NCBI GenBank assembly: GCA_013399875.1
Contig: VXAZ01003887.1
Location: 973,855-1,037,854, forward strand
Origin: Gymnorhina tibicen
Lineage: Eukaryota > Chordata > Aves > Passeriformes > Artamidae
Reading direction: 5' to 3'
DNA: 64,000 bases
The notes under the pieces are model-generated. The model saw only the letters and a list, made by a program, of their open reading frames with translations. It did no database searches and was not told the DNA's origin. Both the position numbers and the translations under genes were made by a program. Positions 13,211-24,600 of the stretch are shown here, in pieces. Positions within the stretch are counted from its first letter, which is position 1; every line of letters starts with the position of its first letter.

Positions 13211-14264
13211 TGTTGTGGTGGATTGACCCTGGCTAAATGCCAGGTATCCACCAAAGCCACAACCACTCCCATCTTAGCTGGGCAGGGGAGAGGAAATACA
13301 ATGAATGACTCATGGGTCAAGATAAGGACAGGGAGAGATCACTCACCATTTACCTTCACAAGCAAAACAGACTCAACTTGGGGAAATCAGTTTTATTAAT
13401 AATCAAATCAAAGTGGGGTAATGAGGAATAAAAACTAAATCTTAAAACACCTTCCTCCCCCCCCTCCCTTCTTCCTGAGCACAACTTCATTCCCAATTTT
13501 CTCCACCTCCTCCCCTCCAGCAGCGCAAGGGAATGGGGAAAGGGGGCTATGGTCAGTTCATCACATATTGTCACTGGTCCTCCTTCTTCTTAAGGGACAA
13601 GAGTCCTTACCTTGCTCAAGTGTGGCATCTCTCCCACGGGAGACCATCCTCCATGAACTTCTCCAATGTGAGTCCTTTCCACAGGCTACTGTTCTTTACA
13701 GACTACCCCAGCATGGGTCACTCTTCCATGGGATGCAGTCCTTCAGGAACAGGCTGCTCCAGTGTCGGTCCCCCATGGGGTCGCAAGTCCTGTCAGTGAA
13801 CCTGATCCAGTGTGGGCTTCTGTCTTCATGGATGCACAGGTCCTGCCAGAAGCCTGCTTTAGCACGAGCTTTCCATGGGGTCACAGCTTCCTTTGAGCAG
13901 CCACCTGCTTCCTTCAAGCATCCTCTGCTCCCCTGTGGTCCTCCATGGGCTGCAGAGGCACAGCTGCCTCACCATGGTCTTCACCACTGGCTGCAGGATC
14001 TCTGCTCTGGCACCTGGAGCACTGCTCCCCCTTCTTCTTTACTGACCTTGGTGCCTTCAGAGTTGTTTCACATATTCTCAGTCCTGTCTTGAGCTGCAGT
14101 TGTGCAGGTTTTTTCTCCCCTTCTAAAATTGTTATTCCAGAGGTGCTACTGCCATTGGCCTTGGCCAGCAGCTCTACTGCATATAGGGGAAGCTTCTATC
14201 AGCTTCTCACAGAAGCCACTCCTATGGGCTCTCACCCAAAGCCTTGCCATGCAAACCCAAAGAC
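13211..14264 (+). mobile_element. GC-rich avian LTR-family copy B (near full length, solo)
   Basis: This is the most complete of four copies. It starts with TGTTGTGGTGGATTGACCC, has a C-rich tract near 13452-13470, and then a series of imperfect modules built on 'CTCCAGTGTGGG...CCATGGGGTCACA...GTCCTG'. It continues with the 'CACCATGGTCTTCACCA' and 'ACTGACCTTGGTG' blocks and ends near 'GCAAACCCAA' at 14251-14260. The start with TG and the lack of internal coding sequence fit a solo LTR of an endogenous retrovirus. I recognise this sequence type as common in neoavian genomes, but cannot give its database name with certainty. Target-site duplications were not clear. It lies about 0.7 kb upstream of the TTC8 CpG island. 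Confidence 0.75.
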
Positions 14265-14984
14265 CTGTGCACCGCTCACAAGACAACCAAAACAAAGCTG
14301 TCTATAACTGCTACTTCAGTTCAAGCCACTTACTCCATATTTGAACTAGCTATAGTCCTGGGACTGCCTCTTCTGCTTCCCCATCTTTACACTTGACATT
14401 GATCTTGCTAACCTGGGTATTAATTTCCTGGGCATCTTGGACAAACAGGTAGTTTAGGTGAGAGAAAAGCAATAAAACCAAAATGATCTCTTTAAATGCC
14501 AACAATGGGATTTTAGGAATCTTGTTAGTGTTCATCCCTCAAAGATTTTCACACAAATGCAGTTACTGCTCCAAACATCCCTACGGATTTTTTCTTCCTT
14601 TTTACTTTGGCTGATGGTTGCAATAATCACTTTGTAGTACATATAAACTAGGAGCAGTCGTATTCCAACATTTAAATCTCTAAATATCTCGGTCCAGTAA
14701 TTTCCCTGCAAAAACTAGTGAACTAAAGGAACGGATGGAGTCTGCAAGACTGAAAAGTGTTGTTTACAGTACTGTAACTTTTCTCAACCAGGGCTCCATG
14801 GCTCTAAAGGACATTTTACCCAAATATGGATTAGTGGACCGTATTATTCTTGTTTAGGCATTTATTCTAACTCCAAATGGCTCTTGATAATGGGACAGAA
14901 AACGACAACAGTTAAGAACAGTGGGGTTATTGGAAGTCTACTGACCCCAATATTACAGATCAAACTCTGTTTTCAGTCTAAATC
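14265..14984. other. Proximal upstream region of TTC8, no clear motif
   Basis: AT-rich DNA between the LTR copy and the CpG island. I see no convincing TATA box or ciliary X-box (RFX) site. Confidence 0.4.
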
Positions 14985-15610
14985 CATGAGAGGCGCTGGC
15001 GGGGAGGGGCTACGGCAAGAGCGGAGCCGCAGCTCCGTGCCCAGGGTCGCAGGGCGGCTGGACACCCGGCCGGGACCGGCGGCAGGGCCCCCGGAGGCCG
15101 CTCAGAGCCGCCTCCCCCGCGGCCCCGGCGCTCCGCCCCAGCCGGCCNGCTGGAGCCGCTGTTCCAGGCCTGGAGCTACTTCAGGCGGAGGAAGTTCCGG
15201 GAGTGCGCGGATGTCTGCTCGCAGCTGCTGGAGAGGCCGCCCGGCGAGCAGGTAGCGGGGGCCGGGCCGTGGCGGGAGGCGGCGGTGAGGGGCGGCAGCG
15301 GCCGCGTCCCGGCCCCCGCACCCCGGGACCCCTCTGTGCCTGCTGCAGCCGCCGCAGGGGCCGGGTGCGAGGCACGGAGCGCTGGGCCGCGCCGAGCTCC
15401 CGGAGGAGCAGGAGGCCGGGCAGCGCCGCCACTCCGCGCTCCCCCGTCGCTCCCGAGCCTGGAGGCGGCGAGCCGGCGCTGCGGCTCCTCCCCACACACG
15501 CCCCGGGGGAGCCCCTCCCGCCCCGGCCCCAAAGCTGGGAGAGGGGAGCGGTGCCGCGAGTACGCGGTACTGCCGGAGTGCTACCGTGACAGCCGTGGGG
15601 GCAGGATCCT
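14985..15610 (+). promoter_or_regulatory. TTC8: TTC8 CpG-island promoter
   Basis: G+C and CpG content jump abruptly at about 14985 and fall again after about 15610, bracketing exon 1 and the start of intron 1. This is the typical structure of a broadly expressed TATA-less vertebrate promoter. The transcription start is probably between 14985 and 15140 but cannot be fixed from sequence alone. The N at 15148 shows that the assembly was difficult here. Long open frames on both strands (15102-15532 on the minus strand, 15203-15686 on the plus) come from low stop-codon density in GC-rich DNA. Confidence 0.8.
15150..15251 (+). CDS. TTC8: TTC8 exon 1 (5' end incomplete)
   Basis: The frame reads LEPLFQAWSYFRRRKF followed by a helix ending LLERPPGEQ, which is the conserved N-terminus of TTC8. 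The donor is CAG|gtagcg, phase 0. In the family the initiator methionine lies only a few residues before the EPL motif. Here the codon before Leu is CNG (N at 15148). The frame stays open upstream to a TAA at 14979 but holds no ATG, and the nearest ATG (14986) is in another frame. The exon's true 5' end is therefore not represented correctly. Confidence 0.93.
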
Positions 15611-18600
15611 CACGAGAACTTTAACTCACTCAAGATTTTGCGGAGTTAAAGGAAGAAAAGCTGACATTAAAAGTCAGGTCTGCTAGGGATGTTCAAATAT
15701 CATAGCTGCTGTATGGACTAAGTCACACTAAGTCATATATGGACTAAGTCACCCACGCATTTTAGCTCAGCTTACCTACCAGCCCTACCTTGGTACAGGA
15801 GGCTTTTGCGTATCTCTCTCTTTCCTCCTTTTCCAGCTGCAGAGTCTCTGGAAACGGGATGTGTTTTTCAATACCTACATATTTTCTCACCCTTCTGTAA
15901 GAACAAAGGGATTTGAGAAAGTTTTATCTGGATTAATGTTTACATGCATGTAAACATGTTTTATGTCATATTTTAAAAACAGTAATTGAACAGACTTCAT
16001 CTGAAACACTTTACAATAAATTTGTAAGTCTTTCAAAGCATCCTATAGACAGATATTTTAAGAGTCTTGAACGCAGTTCTTTTCATCACAAAGGACAAGT
16101 CTTTAAAGAAAGCTGCATGGTCACACAATAGCGTAAATACAAAGCACCATAATTATTTAAACTGGTTTAGGATAGATATTTAAAAGATTCTTTTCTATGT
16201 TTTATACTGTAAGGCACCAACAAGGAGCCATCAGCAGAAACATTTTTAGTGGAGAAAGTGTTCCAAGAACACTGATCCTGAACCCTAAATAGGACTCAGT
16301 ATTAGTTCCATGCTAGTGCTGTACTATTTATATGTATTTACTTTATTGGGTCTTTATGTATGTAATCTTTGCATATGGAAGGACAACACTTGATTTGTGA
16401 AAGAAACTCTTGAAATAGCACAGATAACAGCAAATAAAAGTTGTAAAGATCATAAGGCTTCTGCTGCTCTTAATTTATAAAATTTTTTATGAGTAAAACA
16501 TTTTTCAGTCTATGATCTCAACATGAGAATGTAAAACAACTGCATTTCTACTATGTGCTTAAGCTCAAGTATAAAATGGTATTGTTACACCTGTCAAATC
16601 CAAACTTCTGCTGGGCTGTTTCCAGTAGCACTAGTAAGGAATAGAAGGTGTATGAGGCTAAGAAAAAATGCTTAGGAGGAGATTAACAAAACAGCAATGA
16701 GAGGATGTGGTTGGATAAGGCCTTGAGCAACCTGGTCTGGTGGGAGGTATCCCTGTCAATGGCAAGGACAGAGTGGAACCCAGATGATCTTAAGGGTCCT
16801 TCACATTCTGAGATTCTCTTGATGTAGATCCTAATTGGTTTTACTTCTTCCAAATACAGATCACACATGGTGAAACATTTAAGTATATAAATTGAATTTC
16901 TTAGACAAGGTACACATTCTCCTTAGAGAACAAGGACCGTATATACCAGCAACATGAGAGTTTTTCCAAAATTCTGCATAAAGTTGAGACAAACAATTGA
17001 TCACCTAATTTAATCTTTGAGATGTTCATACCAGCCTACAAGATTCATCTTTTATAAGAATGAAAGAGGAAAAACATTTAAAATAATTTCCTTTGAGAAG
17101 TGGTGGAGGGTGGGGTTGTGAACATTGTCTATATCAGATCAAATCATATGCTCCTAGATGTCTTTAATGTAAAGTCTCTGAATTTTAAGATCAAGCTTCA
17201 TCACTGTTTTGAAAAAACCTTCAGGCCACAGTTGTGTGCAAATGACTGGACTTTATAACTTCAGTATGTTCATTTCAGAACTGCTATTCACAGTTTTATG
17301 TGAAAAAGGTGCTCTTCAGCAGCAGTGCATTTCAAACCTACCAGAAAGTTCAGATGGAAGAGAGGCAAATATAATTGAAATATGATTAGTTTGGTTCTTG
17401 CCTTATGTAATCTTCTTGAGGAATCCTTCTTAAGAGCTCATTTTAAGCAGGAATGAATGACTTCTAAAAGTATTTGAAAGTATGTCTACTTGAGATTGGG
17501 AGAAATCAGTCTTTATAACATTTAAAAATGCATGGCAGGATGTTTCAGTCTTTGTCTGAAAATATTTCATACAGCAATGTTCAATAAAGTTTGCAGACAC
17601 CAAGCAGATTTTGCTCTATAGAAGTACATCATGTAAGGAGTAACAATTTAGAGGTTTTTTAAAAAAATAAAATAATTGGAGAGATGATAAATAAATAGCA
17701 ATTCAGTGTGTTGTTTCAGAAGGATCGTGGACTATATTGCATTTGTGCTATGTAATGGAATGACTACACAGCTCTTTTCCATCATTCCTCTCTGTTAAGT
17801 CAGACAAAAAGCACAGTTCCTGACAGGAGAAGATGTAGCATTATTTATACCATCTGTTCATTGTGGTACAGCAGGTTGGAGAAACCAGAATATTGGTTAA
17901 ATAACTTTAAAGAGTGCAACTTGAACCAAACTCAAATCAGTTCAACATACAAAATGTTACACCTAAAATCTCTTCAACAAAACATTTTTTGATTATCTAA
18001 TTAGAATATAACTTTAACATTCATGGCAGACTTAACATGGAATGGCATTTCTCTTTGTCCGCTGTTCATGATATATAGATTTTACCCTTTTTATTGTAAT
18101 AAACTTAAAATCCTAGTATTTTCTGGTTATCTGTCCAAGTAAGCCTGTATTTATTTTATTCTTCTGCTTCTCATTTGTAATGCCTTGCAGGCGTTTTCCT
18201 TACCCATTCTTTCAGCTCACTACTTTCTAACACTTGATACTTTCAGGTACCAGTCTGTCCTCTTTACCCTGCTAAACTTCAGGTGTGGAGTAAAGGAAGT
18301 AGTAACATGCCTCAAGAATATGTTTTATATGTCCTTGAAACCTTACAAACTATTTTGAACTTACTTAATACAACAGAATGGAAAATCAAATCATGATTAT
18401 GGATTGTAGCATATATACTTTGCATTTAATAAAATAATTATTTTTCTAAAACCTTTGAAAGATACTAAGATTCAAGGCTGAACACAGAGGTAATTAGAAC
18501 TCAAGTAAGTGACATACATTACTTAATTCTCCTGGCTTGCCTAGTCTAATCCTATTTTACATTATTCTGAATTTATTCCAATAGTAGTGTATCAGCTAAT

Positions 18601-21600
18601 TTGCTGTAGTTTTGAATATTAGAAAAGTGATCTATGATTATTTTTTTTCCACATTAATTGAGAATCCAGGACCATACTCAGGCAGATTGACTTTGATTTC
18701 CTGATACCTCTGTTACTTTTGAAATGGCATGTTAATGAAATCAGTAGTTCCTAAATATTTTGATTGAGCTTTAATTCTATCGTCTTCAGCCACCTACCAG
18801 AAAATGGTGCTGTTTTCCATCTGTGTGAATTATATTAGTAGTATTTTAATATAAGATGGCAGATTATCTAAAATGAAGTATGTATCATTTTTGGTACCTA
18901 ACCCAGTAAGTATGGTTTATAATGCTTAAAAACACATAGGAATTCTAGCCGATTTAATGGTCAACCTCTTAATGGTAGCACTTCTGCAAATCAAACCCAA
19001 GATATGTCCTGTTGGGCACAAAACAGGAAAGCAAACAGACAAATGACAACACTTACAGAAAGTTTGGATTAAGTGAGCTGCTGTGCAGCACAAGGGAATA
19101 CTCAACGGCTGTAATCACTGTGCCATCTGTTCTTATCCTCTTGTCCCATATTCTGCTAAGCATGTGCTTCCCAACCTCTGCAACCAGGGAAAGAGGGATC
19201 TTGTAGGAACAGTAGCCTCTGTCACTGTTCAGGACTCACTTCTTTGAACAGCATGCATTAGGATATAATTTAAGCCACAGGAGCTGGTGTCCTTTAAAGA
19301 CATGCCCAGTTTGAGTTAAACAGTGACTCTTACAGGTCAGAACTTTCTCATGCTCAGGCAACTGGCCTTCTCCCTTCTAAGACGTGTAATGTAACACCAG
19401 ATAAGTAAAGGAAGAGACTAACAATGCATGATTGGAGAGTGTTTTCATGCCTGAAAGAGGTGGCTTTTCCTGTCTGAAAGCCTGCACTTTTTCCCAGTTG
19501 GTCTGCTAAATGATGGCACCAAATGATAGTCCTGCTCCGTTGCATCTTTCCTAGAGCTATGGGCTGCTGAAACTAGCTTTTTACGGTAGCCTTAGAAGTA
19601 GGTGCATTTTTGCCACCGCACTTAAAAATTTAGTAAGAAATTTTGTTGACCAGTATGTCTTGATGTCTGTCTTGATTTACCACTCCCTGTACATATAGCT
19701 TAGTATTCAGGATATTTCTACCGCAAGTATAATGAGAAGAAGTTCTCCTTTAAGAACATGGCAAAAGATGATATAAAAGTCTTAAACATAAGTTTACTGA
19801 TGATCCAATCAACAGTCACATGTACATACATTTAGAGGCTATTTAATTGATGCAGAACTCTCCTTGAACCCTTTCACCAGATGCAGTAAGCCCTAAGAGG
19901 TTTTTAAGCTACTGTGTTGACCTTTTAGCTAGCTGGGCATAAATCAGAAATTTTCTTACATAGGAGTATCAAATACTGTGCCATTATAAATCTTGAATTC
20001 TTAAAGAGCACAACAACAAAATTGAAATGTTTTAAAATTAATGAAGTTTTCCTGAAGAGTTCTTAATAAATAACATTGTGATGGAAGAATAATTAGGTGT
20101 TACTGAGTTACATCTTGTGGAAGATTTAAATTTTTTTTCTGTAAAATATCCTATGCATTTCTTCATTTAAGAATTAGGCATATAAATGATATTGGTGGAA
20201 TTCACTTCTATGCTGACATTCTTATCTTAGGATAAATAAAAACTGTATTTTGTGTGACTAGCATTTGAGCATGCAAACATGTAAAATACTGATGTTTAGT
20301 TTAGTTATTTCCTATTGTAAGCAAATAGGCCTTGTCTTCTGTGTTTATAGTAATAGCACGACCTAGAGGAAATACAGTCCAGGACTGTCTCTGTTGATCA
20401 TCCTGATTAGTCACCTAATCTGATTACTCTTTGTGTTCCATATGTCAGATTCGAGGCAATAAACAGAACCCATGTATGAGGCCTGCTCTAGTTTAACAAT
20501 AGAAAAAGAATTGCCTAATATAATTAATAGACATACAGTGGATATTCTTCCTTTAACTTGATTAATGGTCTTCTATGAGGGTTTGCTTTTGTTCATTCAT
20601 CCTTTCTTCTCCTATGTTGAACTTTCAGCTGCTATTATTTGCATACTTGTTTTTGTAAGGTCATAATGAAATTATCACGGTTTTGTTTATGGGCATTGAA
20701 CTTGATTTGAAAAAGCATCTTCGACTGAAATCAGTTATTGGTGCAAGAGACTGTAAGTTTATGCATGAAAATATTGATACTTGCAGTGAAGTCATTGTAC
20801 CTGAGTAAAGGTTTGGGACGGTTTTTTCTGTGTTTCTGCTCTTAATCATTTGAAGAGCATTTTCAGAATATAATAATTTTAATATTCTGCATGTATTATA
20901 TTATAGTCACCTGAAATTAATTGTAGAGTGAAGCCTTATTATAATATAAGTTATGTAATATATTCCCTCTTCCAGGCTATGAGTGTCAAAAAACTTAATT
21001 ATTTTTAGTATTTTTGGTATTCAAATAAACTGACTTTGCATTTTTATATTAAAGTGCCCTCAGCGGATTTAGGGATCTAGATTAAATAGTTCCTTCATTG
21101 CTTTTACAATCTTTTGAATTTCAAGGGAGCTTTATATGTGTAAATGAGGAATAAATTTGAGCTTTTGTTTTGAGAGACAAGCTTACAGGGCAATGCTATT
21201 TGTTAATCCTCTCAAAGATCTCTTTATTTGAAATCTAGTTCCAGTGGATTACTTGCATGAGTAGCAACTGCTGGATCCACCCATGTTAAAGTATATTATA
21301 TTTTAATGTAACTTTTTTTATTCCATACTTTTGTTTAATTTTAGGGTCCTATTAGCTGCTTGAGGGTTTTTTCAAATCTAAAGTTACTTCTTGTCAGAAA
21401 CTGAAACACTGTATTAGCATGTATGAGCAATGCATACCTACAATTATGAGAGAGCAATGGGTTTAGTTAGTGTTACTGACCAACTCTACTTTTTTGCCAA
21501 AATCATGAGGGATGTAATTTCTGAATTTTATAGTAATATAAGTGCTCCTACATGAGAAAATTTGTTTGATTTTTAATTTTTTTTTAAACTAATGAACAGT

Positions 21601-24600
21601 GCCTAAGGTAAGATACACATCTGTAACGTCAAGGCATTTTTGTATTAAGGTTGGCATAATATTCCTACCTTGTCCTCATTAGTTACTGTAGCACATACGG
21701 TATGGAAGACCACCTACTACTCTTAAAACCATCTTCGTATGTGCTGTAGCACTCAGACATAATGGGGTGAATAAAATGCAAGCTGAAATATCTCAGTGTC
21801 CTTTATTACTTAGAAAGCTGAATAGTTTATTTTTTAGAAAACAAGTGCTATACATAAAAGAATTTGTAGTTTATTCAATCGTACAACTAAAATGCAAAGC
21901 CAGTTTCAGTGCCTTCGTCAGACCCAGGCATGTCACAGTCAACTGAGATTAATCCCTGATTTAATGTTTAATTCCATAGAATTCTCAATGTGTAAGATGG
22001 GTTATGCATTCTAACACCAGTGAGCAACTTTTTGCCTCCAAATACAATCCTTTAAAGGCCACAAATTCCAGTACACTACAGAAGGAAGATGTCCTTCACC
22101 AGTATTCCAGGTCCCTTCTGTCACAGAATTTACTGTGTAAAAATGTTCAAATTGAAAAAAGTAGACCATGTCTCATACTGCAGAGGAGTGAGCTTGACGT
22201 CGCCATTCTCATGGTGGAACAGAAGCCAGCTCTGTGTCTTGGCTGCAAAACAAGCCAGCAGCAGGGCAGTGCTTGAGCTGGGAGAAGACATTGGTGCGGT
22301 CTAATAGCAGCCTTCTAATACATACAAGGAGGTTATCAAGAAAATGGAGCCAGAGACCACTTGCAATGATGCAAGGAAGTGAAGGAGGCTTTGGCTTGAT
22401 ACAAGGAAAAACATTTCTCGATAAGGATGGTCAGCAGTGGAACAGGTTGCCCAGTCACACTGTGCAGCCTCCGTCCTTGGAAGTTTTCGAGATCCGATTG
22501 CAGAAGGCTTTGAGCAACCTCAACTGACCTCATAGCTGACCTTGCTTTGAGCGGGACTTTGGACTAGAGACCTTCAGAAGTCCCTTTATAGTCTGAATTA
22601 CTTGAAGATTGTATATTCAGTCTGATATAGTTAGTTCAACTGGGATAGATTTACACAATGCCAGATATGCAAGAAATTTTTCACTGCCTCTAGCAGCAGA
22701 AATGATGTGACACTACAAAAGACTAATAGTGATTTAGACAAAGTAACATCTATCTCCCACCTTCCTTGTCTAAAAGCTAAAGTAATACATTAGGAAAAAC
22801 TCATCCCCAATCCCTAGAAGTGAACAGCAAAAACACTGAAGGGTAGTTTAAATGTAAATATGATAGTTAATTGGTGATAAACCTACATTTTTTCCTGTCA
22901 GTATTTACTCAATTTTACCACAAGTTTCAAATAGATGCAAGTTCCAACTTTTTCACTTATAGTAAACTTAATCTGGTATCTTTTCTTTTGTTTTTTGGGT
23001 AGTGCAATAGGCTGTTAATTTGACATTTATTCCACTTGCAGTATTACTGTCCAAATACAATGAATACATCATTTTCATCATAAAAGTACCATGAAAAAGT
23101 GCTGAAATTTTCTTTTGTCTTCTTGTGTGGTATCATTGTGATCACCAGCAGCAGCTAAAAAAAGTGTGCAAAGATGGATTTTATTAAGTAGGCATTCTAA
23201 AGCCCGTGGTGTGATAATCTGGTTAATTTTTAGGAGATTTGCATACATCTTCCAAGTTCATTTTCTTTTAATCTACCATTTTTCAGCTTCATGATGCTTG
23301 AACGTTAATCTAAGATTTGGCTAGCATAATCCAGCAGAAGCGAGAAAGCAAAGGTATCAGAAAGATCACTTAAAGCAAATATACTTTCATTGTGCAAAAC
23401 ACTGATTAGCTTCATAATGTGTGTATGTTGAGATAATAAAATGGAAATTTGGGTATATGTGTCGGAGAAAAAATGTTTGTGCAAAATGAGGTGGTCACAG
23501 AGTATAAATGCATTTGTGTTATTGTTTTTATTATTTGGCATTTACATTCCTCAATTTCTGTTTTCTCTCTTTTCAGGACCTTGATTCTGAATACACTGTG
23601 TTTCAGGTAAAGTTCTTTCCGTAAATACAATTATTAGATGCAGTCATTGGGAAGAATTTCTGATACACTGAATAATACTTCTTTTGTTGTTAAGTCCTCA
23701 GTAGCATAAATTTGGGTTTTGTTATTGGTAAGGCATTACATTTGATAAGGGGAAGATTTTTGATATTTTGAACAGGCAGCATTTATATTTGATAAAATTT
23801 TATTTCTTACATATATTTCCTATATCTTTATTCAGCAGTTCAGTGCTGTCTAAAAGCTAAATTGAATCTACCTTGTACTGAATGACCTTCATCTGTAGAT
23901 GAGATTAGGAAGAAAACAATGTGTATTCACAGACAGAGCAGTGTTTGTGCTCCTAGGGCTCACTTCCATCTTTTATTTAATGCATGTAATGGTGGGCTGT
24001 TACCCATGCTCTTCCTGCTCTTGCAGCTCAGGCTCGCTGCCTACCTTGTGTAGAGTCTGGTAGCCTTGTAGGTGCATGATGATGATTTGCGTAAGTGATG
24101 GAAGACCGAGAGTAATTAATTGGTTTTCACTCTGCCCACACTAGCTCTAGATTATTGGTATGGCAAGAATAGTATTGTGCAGGTGATGGCATCTTTTGGC
24201 TCCAGCCCACAGTCAGAAGAGATTAAATGCAATGTGAAATGGCATCTTTAAATACAGCCCCATAACATATTTTACAGGTCTTTAATTACACTTCGTGAAT
24301 TCAAGCAAGTTGTTTACATATAGAATGGTTTCAGTGAAATACTACTGGATATCTGCTTGAGTGTAATTATTACCCTTCACAATGTAGTGTTCTGGGGTTT
24401 TTGTTGTATGTGGAATAAAATTTATTATAATAGAAAGGATTATTGGAGAATAAAAGCTCCTAGAAAAGTGTGTTACCATATTCAGAGAAAACATTTAAAT
24501 TTAGATACTAAGTTTATATTTTTAATTTGGTTTTTGGACTTTTCAGGAACAAGAAGAAAATACTCGATTCAGTTACAAACTTCTCACAAACTGAGTGAAA

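Larger units (their letters stand above)
15252..23576 (+). other. TTC8: Intron 1, first part
   Basis: An 8.3-kb segment between exon 1 and the cassette exon. The first 360 bases are still CpG island. A short direct repeat of ATGGACTAAGTCAC occurs at about 15713-15752. Two CR1 fragments (16697-16825 and 22345-22612) are listed separately. Nothing else is recognised. Confidence 0.7.

Noticed and set aside
15038..15052. Possible ciliary X-box (RFX site) in the TTC8 promoter
   Set aside because: The best palindrome-like match (GTGCCCAGGGTCGC region) fits the X-box consensus at too few positions in either half-site.
15102..15686. Several 100-130-codon open frames on both strands around exon 1
   Set aside because: They are shadows of low stop density in the TTC8 CpG island. 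The real coding frame is 15150-15251, set by homology and splice phase.
22004..22304. Open frames of 71-90 codons beside the 22.4-kb CR1
   Set aside because: They partly overlap degraded repeat sequence, contain no CR1 reverse-transcriptase motif and have no other recognisable product.
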